Of a stretch of 60,000 nucleotides of DNA, positions 41,801 to 47,816 are shown piece after piece. Both the position numbers and the translations under genes were made by a program. The notes under the pieces were generated by a model. It worked only from the letters and a program-made list of their open reading frames with translations. It was not told the DNA's origin and searched no databases. The stretch is from assembly GCA_903813345.2 (NCBI GenBank), contig CAIIXF020000006.1:24189936-24249935 (forward strand), written 5' to 3'. This DNA comes from Owenia fusiformis (Eukaryota; Annelida; Polychaeta; Sabellida; Oweniidae). The stretch's first letter is position 1. The number at the start of each line of letters is the position of its first letter.

Positions 41801-44800
41801 GATATTGTGACGATATACTCTGCTTGTTGATTTTCCGCCAAATTGACTCTATTTGGTATGGAATTCATTTTGCAATGATATTATACATTTAGTACACTCC
41901 TTGTAAGTGTAGGATAATAAGAACATCCTATAATTTTTTTCAGAATGTCATTTTAATCTACTTGGTGATATTGATATATGCACTTGTTTGCTTTGCTCTC
42001 TCATGCAGATATCAATATCACCTCGTAGATAAAAATGATATTCCTCAAAATCATAGGATATGATTCTATAATTCTTCCCTTGGATGAAATAACCTCTCTA
42101 TATATATACTGTGCATGTTATTCAGAGATGGTATGGTAAAGATGAGAGATGTCTATGTACAGAACCCTGCCTTAGGTGACCCAAGTAGTCTTGATAAACA
42201 GTTGGAAGAAAACGCTCAAAAATTAGACAGTCTTAAACAAGAAATGCAGAAATATGAGGTAAGTTTGATGTATCCTTGAATATATCTGGACTTGAATTAA
42301 AAACATACAACTTGGACATCTTAGATCTCGTTCTGCTTAACCCCCATTTTCTGTATAAATATATTCATAAGATTTAGATTCGTGAAATATTGTCCTGTGA
42401 CATTATGTCACCAACAGTGATGTCATCACCATATGTGATGACATATTATTATAGCCTCCAACTTCTTTGGAGACGGTGTTTGACATTTGGCGGTTGGTGT
42501 TTGGCATGTTAATGCCTTTTGTTATATCAGTCATCCACAATATTGACTGTTTCTTTGCAGACATATTTAGCGACTGCTGAAGGGAAATTCACTCCTCCCA
42601 CAGCTCAGCGAACAAATAATCGTACCGGACGCAATAGTCTTTCCTCAGAAGATTCCAGTAGTATCACTCGTAGTGCTTCAGATATCAGTTGCTCGACTCA
42701 GGGGACCCCTTCCATTAAACACAATAAGTAAGAAGACCCTTTAGACCAACTTGTATAATATTTTTGAAAGTTTTTATAGATCTTTGATTTTCAATGACTT
42801 GCATGAATGTAATGAATTTTATTATTGTCGTGGATCTTATTTATGTCTCATTGGATGTTTTTATAAACATTATTTTAACAGATATTATTTTTATTTTTAT
42901 GGAATCTTGTCAGAATGTAATGGATGACTTTTGTAGTCAGAAGTAATACTAAGGGGATCCTTAATTCAACTCCTTGTATAGGTGGTTGTAAATAAAGTTA
43001 AATTATTTACTTTAAGGAGGCTGAAAAGCCTTTTCATAAACTGTTTGATCTTTTAACTTAAAGCCTTCATCTTTTTATTAATTGTAGTTGATGATTCGTA
43101 TCTCAGTTACATATACACACATATTTTCAATTGTAGGGGATTTAGAAGGAAAAATAAGTCAAAATCTCTAGCAAGTTTAAAAACTCTAGAAAAGTATGTT
43201 TTAGTACAGTTCTAGTACAGTTTTAGTACAGTTCAGTACCCTGCTCATCTGCTTGGCAACCCCAGCCAATCACAACTGCCCTTTGTTCACTGTTTAAATT
43301 AACCAGAGGGGGAGGTAACCCAGAATTCAAAGATTTTAAGCCAGAGGGGGAGATAACCCAGAATTCAAAAATGAACCTGTCTCTATTATATAAAGATGAA
43401 TTCTGGGGTATACGCACCTCTTGTGTTTAATCTATGTTACATGATGGCCAACGGATTGATCACTTATCCATGTACAGTGTTTCCTTTCCAAGGGTACAAT
43501 TGTATTGTTAACCTTCCTTTGTGGGGATATGGTAATCTTTGTTAGATGTTTAATTCTGTTTTTTTTTTGTTTTTTTTGATATGTACCACCTATCTATGAA
43601 AAATGAAAATGATTTAATTTTACAAGAAATGTTTCTCAGAAATAATGCTAATGTAGCATTGTACAAAATCACTGATAGGTTTGATATGAGATTTCTCAAT
43701 ATTCTGTTCTTTTATTTAAAAAAGATAAAATGTGAAATGTTCCCATCCTGAAAATATGTTAGCAATGAATTGACCTTTTGCGATCAGAATTCAGGAATTT
43801 TGTTTATGGATACTGTTGTCACGTATTTCGTCTTATTGGTATGACGTCATATAGAAATGATATTAGACATGATGGAATCACGAAATGGCGGACACGTGGC
43901 AGTTTTGAGCTAAAAATATTGTCGTTTCTTATATAAAAACCATGGGTCGGATATTTACCAGGTATGCCTATTTGACTAGATCATGAGTATGTCTATATAT
44001 ATGCGAAGTTTGGGTGAAATTCATACTAAACATCGATGCCTATAAGCGCCCCCCGTTTTTGTCAAAATCGGGGGGCGCTAAACCGCTATCTAAATCATGT
44101 CAGTAAGACCTTAGACTTGGTATGTGCTTAGCATGAATGTTGATCTAGTCAAATAGAACGCTTTCGTGAAAAATAAATCAATAAAGCACGAAATATAGAA
44201 GATAATCTCTCAAAATCAAGCATCTAAAGCTGGGTGACCTAATTGTGACGTCACTAAAAGACAGAATCCATTCGGTGATCGCAAATCATCAATTCAGTTG
44301 ACAACCTCTCATATTGATTCTCTGCTTTGTATGTGCTTCTGCTCAGATATCCACCATTTTACCGCAATACCGGCAGCGTTAAAGTTCCCGCAGAAAAATC
44401 TCAACCTACCCCACCGCGGAGGTCTCAGTCTATGCACATAGTGCATTGTCATCGAGAGCCAATATATAGGTACAGGGGGTAGTAGGATAAGCATTTATGG
44501 TTCTTTAAAGCATTTGTGGCTCATATTTTTGATAAGCATTTGTGCCTCATTTAATAAGCATTTGTGGTTCACATTATACTAACTGGGGCCCTAACTGGGG
44601 TTGAGTGATTTCCAGTCTATTTTTAGGAACTAAAATTTTGTTGCTTTTGATGTTTTGAATTTGATATATTGTTTGGCTTATTTTGGACTTTGAAAGTCAA
44701 AAATAAATAAATATTGAAATTTATTGATTTGATAATAGAAGTGTTACTTGCTCACTTTGGCTTTGTTCTCTGAATCCTATTGACATTCTAACAAGTATAA

Positions 44801-47567
44801 TAAGTGGTGGATTTTTAATAAGCCTACAATAAAGTTTTGATTTTTACCTAAGAAAAGTGTGCATTTGATATTTAAATCACATTATTTGGGATGATTTAGT
44901 TTTGCACTTATTAATGTATGGCTTTTACAGTGTATTTGTTCTGAATTTAAATGGCACAAATTTGCATGGACACATACGCCATCTATAAGCATATAAGATA
45001 GGGGCTTAGCAGCGAACACACTGGCATGACATTGATGGAAATAAAAAAGAGTAAAAATGATTACTTTCACTGGTTGAAAAAGCTCACATTATATTAAATT
45101 CACATTTTAGATAATATTATATTAGTAGCATACTGTTCACAGAACTATCATTAGGAAAGTTACATATACATAGACCTCCCAGTTAGATACTTATTCAAAC
45201 TAAAATTAGTTCAATTTTAGTCTTAGTTAGATAAGAGTAATGTACAGTACATTCCTGTAGTGATATAGTCATATATAGCTGCTCATTAGAAAGTAATGAA
45301 GTTATCTAATTCTAAACATTAACTTTAAAATTAAGTTCATTTTATTTTTTACCATGTAGAAGTGCACTGTACTGTCACCCCCTATAAAGGAACCCCAAGC
45401 CTTAATATTTTGTAATGATTCAATATTATCATGACTCAATCCATTGCACTCCGAATTGTATGTTCCAATTATTTTTCAAACCCTTTTTGTTAACATTTTA
45501 ATTAATTTGATATCAGTGCTGCATACAAGGCTAAATTATCAAATTGAATCAGTTTGATATGTGGGAGTAACTGACTGAGAGTTTGTGGATTTTTTTATTT
45601 TTGACTTGTTTATGAAGTCTTTTAGCTATTTGTGCAGGATTGGGACTACATGTTTGTTAACCTAATTATAATTTACAACAAAATTAATGTTGTGCACAAT
45701 CCCCATGTGCTTGCTTTTAAGCCATGTTTTTGTGATATGCTCAATTGTTTTTGTTTATTATTGGTGTTTCAAACGTTTTCATTTTTCAGGATATGTTCAA
45801 ACATACAATTATAACTTTTAATTTGTCAACTAAATTGAAAAAAAAATAATCAAAAATTTTAAAATAATTCATGAATTTATACGTATCATGTACTATATTG
45901 TAATCAGTATGCATTATGTTTAAACTGTATTGTAATCAGTATACATTATGTTTAAACTGTATTGTTATCAATATGCATTATGTTACTGTATTGTAATCAG
46001 TATGCATTATGTTTAAACTGTATTGTAATCAGTATACATTATGTTTAAACTGTATTGTAATCATTATGCATTACGTTTAAACTGTACTGTAATCAGTATA
46101 CATTATGTTTAAACTGTATTGTTATCAATATGCATTATGTTACTGTATTGTAATCAGTATGCATTACGTTTAAACTGTATTGTAATCAGTATGCATTATG
46201 TTTAAACTGTATTGTAATCAATATGCATTATGTTTAAACTGTATTGTTATCAATATGCATTATGTTACTGTATTGTAATCAGTATGCATTACGTTTAAAC
46301 TGTATTGTAATCAGTATGCATTATGTTTAAACTGTATTGTAATCAATATGCATTATGTTTAAACTGTATTGTAATCAGTATGCGTTATGTTTAAACTGTA
46401 ATGTAATCAGTATACATTTTGTTTAAACTGTATTGTAATCAGTATGCATTACGTTTAAACTGAACTGTTATCAGTATGCATTATGTTTAGAAGTGTTAAA
46501 ATAAATTGTTCAGTCACAAATTTTCAATTAATATATCTCCATCAGGTAAACTGATGAGGTTTACCATATATGTAGAAAATTTGTAACTCAAACAATTTGT
46601 TTATAATCAGAATGGATATAAAGGAAATAAAAATAGAGCTGAATTTATCACAATCAGCTTTTAAGAGATAAAGTGTGATCGCAATGAAGAAAATTAACAT
46701 GAATGTATTTTTGTTACTTTTTAGCCAAATAAAGGAAGGCGGAGATGCTTCCCCGGTACCTGCAACAGACAGGAAGTCACGGGCCGACAGTTTTGATGAT
46801 AGCTTTGATGACTTGGATGACGCAGACTATCTGCCAGTCATTGGGAAAGCAAAAGCTCTTTATTCTTTTGAAGGTAGGGTATAGGTCTATTTTTATGATC
46901 TTCAGTTCTTTATTGAATTAACTACTGTACATGTATATATGGAATGGTTCAATACATTTATACCCATATATGACTGCAAATGTTATTTAAGTTTTGGCAA
47001 GTTTGAGAGTGTTTTGTTAGGGTATATCAATTTTTCAAAGGGAACAGCATTTTATTTTAAAAACAATTTGAGTAAAGGGAGTGGTTTGGTGTCAGATTGA
47101 TGATTTAGGACATTCAATATTGACTAATACTGTATAAGGGTGCCTTTCTTCAATTTATGAATTTTAATGTCACTCCTATATATTTCTTATGAAGTCATAG
47201 ATTTAGATTTAGATTTATGAACTCTATTACACATACATACCCATAAAGGGTTAAGTGTACACAAAGTAAACACTAATTTTACAATATATCAATACAACAG
47301 AAAACAGTATATATAACAATACACACAATTAATACTTCAAAATAAATAAATAAATAAATAAATAAACATATAAATCAGTACAAGAGGTTGTTCATATGTT
47401 GAACACTATTCATTATTTTTGCAGCCAACAGTGATGGCGCTATCTCTATGATGGAAGGTGAAGATTTAGATATTGTGGAACAAGATCAGGGAGATGGCTG
47501 GACACGTGCACGCAAACATGACGGAAGTGAAGGTTTCATTCCAACATCATACGTCCAATATTGTTAA
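2800..47567 (+). CDS. CIP4: F-BAR/HR1/SH3 protein of the CIP4/TOCA-1/FBP17 family (whole gene, 14 coding exons)
   Basis: Joined exons: 2800-2823, 27451-27566, 31951-32001, 35219-35366, 35894-35956, 36929-37033, 37223-37351, 39641-39787, 40023-40235, 41246-41358, 42126-42258, 42561-42727, 46725-46873 and 47425-47567. They total 1701 nt, or 566 residues plus stop, and every junction is GT-AG with matching phase. Residues about 1-290 form the F-BAR domain, starting MSWGTELW and containing the family motifs [20 protein letters not shown] and [15 protein letters not shown]. Residues about 335-420 form the HR1 (Cdc42-binding) coiled coil with EDFSNLPP. Residues about 505-566 form the SH3 domain ([22 protein letters not shown]). 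Family members bend PI(4,5)P2 membranes, bind Cdc42-GTP and recruit N-WASP and dynamin during endocytosis and filopodium formation. The length is close to vertebrate CIP4 (545-601) and TOCA-1 (about 605). Invertebrates usually have one co-orthologue of the three vertebrate genes, so the symbol is approximate. Confidence 0.95.
3060..3296. mobile_element. Tc1/mariner-type MITE, copy 1
   Basis: A 237-bp element with near-perfect terminal inverted repeats of about 29 bp beginning CAGTTGGGGACA, flanked by TA on both sides (3058-3059 and 3297-3298). The CAGT start and TA target duplication are typical of Tc1/mariner. No transposase is present. A second copy lies in the same orientation at 49446-49687. 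This copy sits about 235 bp inside intron 1, just after the first coding exon. Confidence 0.85.
3329..3390. repeat. Fragment of the CAGGCCCGTAGCCAGG repeat family
   Basis: The sequence CAGGCCCGTAGTCAGC, followed by GTCAAAGGGGTTCACTTTTC, matches the left end of the complete element at 20411-20613. Only one end is recognisable here, so this is a truncated copy. Confidence 0.5.
3500..4440. repeat. Long imperfect foldback (inverted repeat) in intron 1
   Basis: The left arm (about 3600-3820) and right arm (about 4110-4335) are inverted copies. Matching blocks include TATTGCGGGAAATGCTTTCC against the complement of 4245-4268, the CCTGGCCTGTCT block, and a ~50-bp block at 3766-3815 pairing with 4110-4162. 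Weaker pairing seems to continue outward to about 3500 and 4440. The arms are diverged (by eye 75-85% identity) around a ~290-bp centre. No coding sequence is visible, so it is probably an old foldback DNA element. Confidence 0.75.
4441..5471. other. Intron 1 sequence without recognised content
   Basis: AT-rich intronic DNA. I see no exon, RNA gene or clear repeat. Confidence 0.5.
5472..5562. mobile_element. 91-bp MITE with perfect 15-bp inverted ends
   Basis: It begins AATATACAGTAGAAC and ends with the exact reverse complement. The interior has three GTTCCACTT-type repeats. The size and perfect ends indicate a miniature inverted-repeat element. Confidence 0.7.
5650..6425. mobile_element. 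Possible non-autonomous element with GTGCTTTCA ends
   Basis: The left end (GTGCTTTCAGTA, then GGGACGG) and the inverted right end (CCGTCCCATA side, then TAATGAAAGCAC) face each other about 775 bp apart. The interior has an inverted pair of GCGCATGCG motifs (about 6031-6040 and 6079-6088). The ends are short and diverged and I could not define a target duplication, so the call is tentative. Confidence 0.4.
6426..7396. other. Intron 1 sequence without recognised content
   Basis: AT-rich intronic DNA with a pyrimidine-rich patch near 7298-7330. Nothing else is recognisable. Confidence 0.4.
7397..8020. repeat. Pair of 50-bp direct repeats 573 bp apart
   Basis: The block containing ACACAATACTTGATAGGGTA occurs at 7397-7446 and again at 7971-8020 with one mismatch. 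The intervening sequence has no coding potential. This may be a short tandem duplication or the remnant of an element with direct ends; 50 bp is too short for typical LTRs. Confidence 0.6.
8125..8200. repeat. Short interspersed repeat (CATCCTT...AAGGATG family), copy 1
   Basis: The block from GCATCCTTGCTGCAAGGGTA to AATGAAGTCCTTTGAAGAAG resembles blocks at 14238-14315, 16440-16516 and, inverted, 18530-18605. The ends CATCCTT and AAGGATG are inverted, suggesting a tiny MITE. Confidence 0.5.
8201..9275. other. Intron 1 sequence without recognised content
   Basis: Intronic DNA. A motif close to GATTTTGCTTCTTTAAAAGA near 9107-9130 recurs near 13470, 15650 and 28283, so part of it is an interspersed repeat. 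A CCAAT/TATA-like combination near 8738-8760 is not followed by any coding exon. Confidence 0.4.
9276..10555. mobile_element. 1.3-kb inverted-repeat element with mirrored GCGCAGTTTG repeats
   Basis: The ends are inverted copies over about 55 bp. The left end runs from GTAAGATTC through GTGCCCATGTCAAGC to a palindrome, GCGCGCCTACGTAGGCGCGC (9303-9322). The right end (about 10495-10554) carries the diverged counterpart. Inside, a ~15-bp motif (CAAACTGCGCGCCTA) recurs at about 9337, 9705, 9725, 10047, 10069, 10097, 10473 and 10495. It is mostly forward in the left half and inverted in the right half. No transposase is visible and the target duplication is unclear. It looks like a non-autonomous DNA transposon with subterminal transposase-binding-type repeats; the superfamily is unknown to me. 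Confidence 0.75.
10556..11671. other. Intron 1 sequence upstream of alternative exon 1b
   Basis: AT-rich DNA without a recognised repeat. The last part should contain the promoter of alternative exon 1b. Confidence 0.4.
11672..11680 (+). promoter_or_regulatory. TATA box of the alternative first exon
   Basis: TATATAAAA lies about 195 bp before the exon 1b ATG. A start site would be expected near 11700-11710, giving a 5' UTR of roughly 170 nt. The placement fits the exon model, but no transcript data were available. Confidence 0.5.
11876..12013 (+). CDS. CIP4: Alternative first coding exon 1b
   Basis: An open stretch of 46 codons starts at ATG 11876 and ends at a strong donor, CGT|GTAAGTAG. 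It ends in phase 0, the same as exon 1a, so it can splice directly to exon 2 (DQYEPIG). The encoded peptide is rich in Ser, Met, Gly and Tyr (it begins [10 protein letters not shown] and ends SRKWYR). It would replace MSWGTELW, giving a 604-residue isoform. I know no homologue for the peptide. The evidence is the open frame, donor quality, phase match and upstream TATA box. Confidence 0.6.
13742..13790. repeat. Short hairpin of the CAGGCCCGTAGCCAGG family
   Basis: CAGGCCCATAGCCAGG pairs loosely with TTATGGGCCTG about 30 nt later, resembling the ends of the element at 20411-20613 with almost no interior. It is duplicated at 15927-15975 as part of the 2.3-kb duplication. Confidence 0.5.
14238..14316. 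repeat. Short interspersed repeat (CATCCTT family), copy 2
   Basis: It runs from CCATCCTTGGTCCAAGGGTA to TTTTGATGAAGGATGG and ends exactly at the junction of the two 2.3-kb duplicate copies, which may mark how the duplication arose. Confidence 0.55.
14318..16516. repeat. 2.3-kb tandem duplication, copy 2
   Basis: This is a near-identical copy of 11999-14317. It holds the last 15 nt of exon 1b and the donor (GT at 14333) but no exon start or promoter, so the donor is orphaned. It ends in another copy of the CATCCTT repeat (16440-16516). Confidence 0.9.
16517..19149. other. Intron 1 sequence with scattered decayed repeats
   Basis: No exon is recognised. About 18020-18130 looks like a decayed member of the CAGGCCCGTAGCCAGG family (GGGGGTTCACATTTGACATC is present). 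The block 18530-18605 is an inverted copy of the CATCCTT repeat (CCCATCCTTCATCAAAATAC). The rest shows nothing I can name. Confidence 0.4.
19150..19316. repeat. Degenerate minisatellite, about 4 units of ~40-50 bp
   Basis: Each unit holds ACCTTAAT followed by an AATATTATT block and a pyrimidine-rich stretch. The units have diverged. Confidence 0.5.
20411..20613. mobile_element. 203-bp MITE with CAGGCCCGTAGCCAGG ends
   Basis: It has perfect 16-bp terminal inverted repeats and a 5-bp flanking duplication, TAGAG (20406-20410 and 20614-20618). G-rich and C-rich subterminal tracts follow the ends. It is inserted inside the 19766-21445 element. Partial relatives occur at 3329, 13742, 15927, 18020, 31436 and about 56750. 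Confidence 0.8.
20822..20957. repeat. Palindromic hairpin element, copy A
   Basis: Two ~60-bp arms (GGTTGATTCTGTATATTGTG onward) pair across a short centre (ACGAGTGACTGAAGGGAACG). A related hairpin is at 36059-36207. It has no coding potential. Confidence 0.75.
21659..22392. mobile_element. Non-autonomous hAT-like element
   Basis: The ends TAGTGTTGTCGCGAT and the inverted ATCGCGACAACACTT are flanked by an 8-bp duplication with one mismatch, GTTATAAC (21651-21658) and GTTGTAAC (22393-22400). An 8-bp duplication is typical of hAT transposons. Subterminal GATGTACATCG and ATCGATGCATCG motifs repeat near both ends. No transposase frame is visible in the 734 bp. Confidence 0.75.
22401..27351. other. 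Last part of intron 1
   Basis: About 5 kb of AT-rich DNA without a recognised exon, RNA gene or well-defined repeat. G homopolymer runs occur near 23890 and 23968. The short open frames show no homology I recognise. Confidence 0.45.
27352..27412 (+). pseudogene. Partial upstream copy of exon 2 start with its acceptor
   Basis: TTTATATTTGCAG followed by about 45 nt (GAACAGTATGGACCCATATG onward) matches the acceptor and first ~45 nt of exon 2, 86 bp downstream. It translates as [14 protein letters not shown] against [14 protein letters not shown], then diverges with no donor. It is a decayed tandem duplicate of the exon's 5' end. Confidence 0.8.
27451..27566 (+). CDS. CIP4: Coding exon 2 (F-BAR)
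   Basis: It encodes residues 9-46 plus two bases of 47 ([20 protein letters not shown] and onward, ending EYAQKLK). The acceptor is ATATTTGCAG and the donor GTAAGTG. Phase is 0 in and 2 out. It covers the first long F-BAR helix. Confidence 0.95.
27567..31950. other. Intron 2
   Basis: About 4.4 kb. The segment 27915-27990 belongs to an interspersed family (AGTCTCCAACTTTTTGTGGA, then GTGTTTGG) also present near 32755-32835 and 42425-42512. The segment near 28930-28985 resembles a retroposon tail. The segment 31436-31560 is a decayed copy of the CAGGCCCGTAGCCAGG family (GGGGCATAGCCAGCAATTGT), and a C run lies at 31795-31808. No further exon is recognised. Confidence 0.45.
31951..32001 (+). CDS. 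CIP4: Coding exon 3 (F-BAR)
   Basis: This 51-nt exon, phase 2 in and 2 out, encodes [16 protein letters not shown] plus split codons at both ends. It matches the NLSKKYQPKK segment of vertebrate homologues. The acceptor is CTGCTTTCAG and the donor GTAAGTAC. Confidence 0.93.
32002..35218. other. Intron 3
   Basis: About 3.2 kb. It contains a copy of the CTCCAACTTTTTGTGG family (32755-32835). Possible inverted sequences at about 33113-33170 and 34440-34490 share TTTATATTGAGATGTGTTCA-like blocks, hinting at a 1.4-kb element, but the match is short. A GTGGGTGCA-repeat segment lies at 33700-33860. No exon is recognised. Confidence 0.4.
35219..35366 (+). CDS. CIP4: Coding exon 4 (F-BAR)
   Basis: 148 nt, phase 2 in and 0 out. 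It encodes [20 protein letters not shown] onward and includes HEVIAENL, the best-conserved F-BAR block of this family. The acceptor is TTTCTCCAG and the donor GTAAGTG. Confidence 0.95.
35894..35956 (+). CDS. CIP4: Coding exon 5 (F-BAR)
   Basis: 63 nt, phase 0 in and out, encoding [20 protein letters not shown] plus N. The acceptor is TTATTTTCCAG and the donor GTAAGAA. It matches the region with HDGRKAQQHIE in FBP17. Confidence 0.93.
36059..36207. repeat. Palindromic hairpin element, copy B
   Basis: It is related to 20822-20957: CTGTATATCGTGTTTATACT on the left pairs with the complement near 36170-36200 around a centre with GTGAGCGTAGCGAACGAGTG. It lies in intron 5. A wider inverted pair (ATGCCACTCTAAGT at about 36206 and ACTTAGAGTGGTAT at about 36519) suggests it is part of a ~480-bp foldback that ends where the 139-bp triplication begins. 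Confidence 0.7.
36534..36944 (+). repeat. 139-bp tandem triplication across the exon 6 acceptor
   Basis: Copies start at 36534, 36673 and 36812. Each holds the same polypyrimidine/AG acceptor (TTATGTTTTTAG) and the first 18 nt of exon 6 (GCCAAAAAAATATATGAA), at 36651, 36790 and 36929. Only the third copy continues into the real exon. In the first two, GTATAT follows the 18 nt directly. The copies are almost identical, so the triplication is recent. Confidence 0.95.
36929..37033 (+). CDS. CIP4: Coding exon 6 (F-BAR)
   Basis: 105 nt, phase 0 in and out, encoding [20 protein letters not shown] and then [15 protein letters not shown]. It matches the vertebrate segment SKRRFERDCKEADRAQ. The acceptor is the last of three tandem copies and the donor is GTAAAAAC, weaker than others in the gene. 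Confidence 0.94.
37223..37351 (+). CDS. CIP4: Coding exon 7 (F-BAR)
   Basis: 129 nt, phase 0 in and out, encoding residues 170-212 and ending [11 protein letters not shown]. It corresponds to the YYHTHIPNIFQ end of the same vertebrate exon. The donor GTATGT at 37352 is the first of many tandem copies: the 3' end of the exon and its donor seeded the minisatellite that follows. The first unit must be used, because the next copy has an in-frame TAG at 37391. Confidence 0.93.
37319..39467 (+). repeat. Minisatellite grown from the exon 7 / donor junction
   Basis: About 42 units of mostly 51 bp. Each is a copy of the last 33 nt of exon 7 (CATTATGGTGTGCTAATGCC to ATATTCCAG) plus 18 nt of intron starting GTATGTATGG. 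Variants are 48 bp (TCATGATGTG), 54 bp (GTATGTACTGTGG) and units with CCATTCCAAGTGTGTATGG in place of the donor. Four units form a higher-order repeat of 204 bp, seen at TCATG positions 37756, 38008, 38212, 38416, 38671, 38875 and 39235. Because units are multiples of three, one plus-strand frame stays open for about 650 codons, but this is a by-product. Most units carry CAG|GTATGT, a good 5' splice site. Confidence 0.95.
39641..39787 (+). CDS. CIP4: Coding exon 8 (F-BAR)
   Basis: 147 nt, phase 0 in and out, encoding [20 protein letters not shown] onward, including [19 protein letters not shown], close to FBP17 [19 protein letters not shown]. The acceptor is TGTTTTTCAG and the donor GTAAGC. 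The open frame extends upstream into the intron, where the final codons read IIPNVFQ. Confidence 0.94.
39796..39985. repeat. Short tandem array after exon 8 (~15-16-bp unit)
   Basis: About 10 increasingly irregular copies of TTGAAATAGTCATG begin within ten bases of the exon 8 donor and fill most of the 235-bp intron. Confidence 0.8.
40023..40235 (+). CDS. CIP4: Coding exon 9 (end of F-BAR and linker)
   Basis: 213 nt, phase 0 in and out. It begins [20 protein letters not shown], matching [22 protein letters not shown] of FBP17 at the end of the F-BAR region. It then runs through a Thr/Asn-rich linker to a basic stretch, [15 protein letters not shown]. The acceptor is TGCAATTCAG and the donor GTAAGT. 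Confidence 0.94.
40236..41245. other. Intron 9
   Basis: About 1 kb of AT-rich DNA. A second acceptor-like site (TATTATTACAG|GGTG) ends at 41214, 31 nt before the real one. Nothing else is recognised. Confidence 0.5.
41246..41358 (+). CDS. CIP4: Coding exon 10 (start of HR1)
   Basis: 113 nt, phase 0 in and 2 out, encoding [20 protein letters not shown] and onward. The [15 protein letters not shown] motif is the signature start of the HR1 domain that binds Cdc42-GTP. The donor is GTGAGT. Confidence 0.95.
41638..41931. mobile_element. Foldback MITE with internal tandem hairpins
   Basis: The ends are inverted over about 35 bp (TTATCCTACACTTAGTGTGC on the left). The centre holds about three tandem ~44-bp copies, each itself a small palindrome (GGAGGATATCG and CGATATACTCCGG). 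It lies in intron 10. Confidence 0.75.
41935..42059. repeat. Second hairpin element directly adjacent
   Basis: The left arm from ATCCTATAATTTTTTTCAGA and the right arm ending AAATCATAGGAT pair over about 55 bp around TTTGCTTTGCTCTCT. It sits three bases after the previous element and about 65 bp before exon 11. Confidence 0.75.
42126..42258 (+). CDS. CIP4: Coding exon 11 (HR1)
   Basis: 133 nt, phase 2 in and 0 out, encoding [20 protein letters not shown] onward to EMQKYE. It matches the second HR1 helix ([21 protein letters not shown] in FBP17). The donor is GTAAGT. Confidence 0.95.
42259..42560. other. Intron 11
   Basis: Positions 42425-42512 carry a copy of the interspersed family with CTCCAACTTCTTTGGAGACG and GTGTTTGACATTTGG, shared with introns 2 and 3. 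No exon is seen. Confidence 0.5.
42561..42727 (+). CDS. CIP4: Coding exon 12 (end of HR1 and Ser-rich linker)
   Basis: 167 nt, phase 0 in and 2 out. It finishes HR1 ([13 protein letters not shown]) and then encodes a Ser/Thr-rich linker ([20 protein letters not shown]) that looks disordered and phosphorylatable. The acceptor is TTTCTTTGCAG and the donor GTAAGA. Confidence 0.93.
43137..43193 (+). CDS. CIP4: Candidate cassette exon 12b (basic 19-residue insert)
   Basis: An open 57-nt segment has acceptor TTTTCAATTGTAG and donor GTATGTT, phase 2 on both sides. It can therefore be included between exons 12 and 13 without changing frame. It would add a Lys/Arg-rich peptide containing [14 protein letters not shown]. 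Vertebrate CIP4-family genes also vary by splicing in this HR1-SH3 linker, though I do not claim homology. Without transcripts this is a prediction. Confidence 0.55.
43766..44296. mobile_element. 530-bp foldback element in intron 12
   Basis: The ends TGAATTGACCTTTTGCGATCA and the inverted TGATCGCAAATCATCAATTCA match. Inner inverted pairs include TGACGTCA-type sites (about 43851 and 44249) and TTTGACTAGATCAT against GATCTAGTCAAA. The centre is a GC hairpin, AGCGCCCCCCG and CGGGGGGCGCT (44046-44080). No coding sequence is present. Confidence 0.7.
44497..44575. repeat. Short tandem repeat (AAGCATTTGTGGCTCAT), about 4 units
   Basis: Four irregular ~20-30-bp units share AAGCATTTGTG and TTCACAT-like ends. 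Confidence 0.6.
44576..45889. other. Intron 12, unannotated part
   Basis: AT-rich sequence without a recognised exon, RNA gene or repeat. Confidence 0.4.
45890..46490. repeat. Minisatellite of ~27-32-bp units in intron 12
   Basis: About 18-20 copies of AAACTGTATTGTAATCAGTA followed by TGCATTATGTTT. A shorter variant (GTTATCAATATGCATTATGT, then TACTG) recurs at 45960, 46113 and 46240, giving a higher-order pattern. Confidence 0.9.
46725..46873 (+). CDS. CIP4: Coding exon 13 (acidic linker and start of SH3)
   Basis: 149 nt, phase 2 in and 1 out. It encodes a linker with the acidic run [20 protein letters not shown] and the first SH3 strand, [12 protein letters not shown]17 has the equivalent [23 protein letters not shown]. 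The donor is GTAGGG, a poorer match than others. Confidence 0.94.
46874..47424. other. Intron 13
   Basis: Contains an (AAAT)n microsatellite at about 47340-47366, preceded by a stretch (about 47200-47340) that looks like a retroposon tail. The family is unidentified. Confidence 0.4.
47425..47567 (+). CDS. CIP4: Coding exon 14 (SH3, stop)
   Basis: 143 nt, phase 1 in. It encodes [20 protein letters not shown] onward with [22 protein letters not shown], the core SH3 tryptophan and the ALYDY-to-SYV frame of the ligand pocket, and ends TAA at 47565-47567. The SH3 domain of this family binds proline-rich N-WASP and dynamin. Confidence 0.95.
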
Positions 47568-47816
47568 TGCTGATGTGATTTCAAAGATAAAATATCGCAA
47601 TTCATTTCTGCCAATCATTGAAAGTTTTGGCTTTTTGAGAAAGTATTAAAAACTGGATTACAACTAGAGGTGGAGAAAGGAGATCTAAGGTGGAGAAGGT
47701 GGAGAAATTTGGACTTTTGTCTGTGGAGTATATTGGAATATTGTATGGCAGTCAACCAGTTAAATGGTTTCTCCAATATGCTGAATATAATAGTGGAATA
47801 TTTAGAAATATCACTG

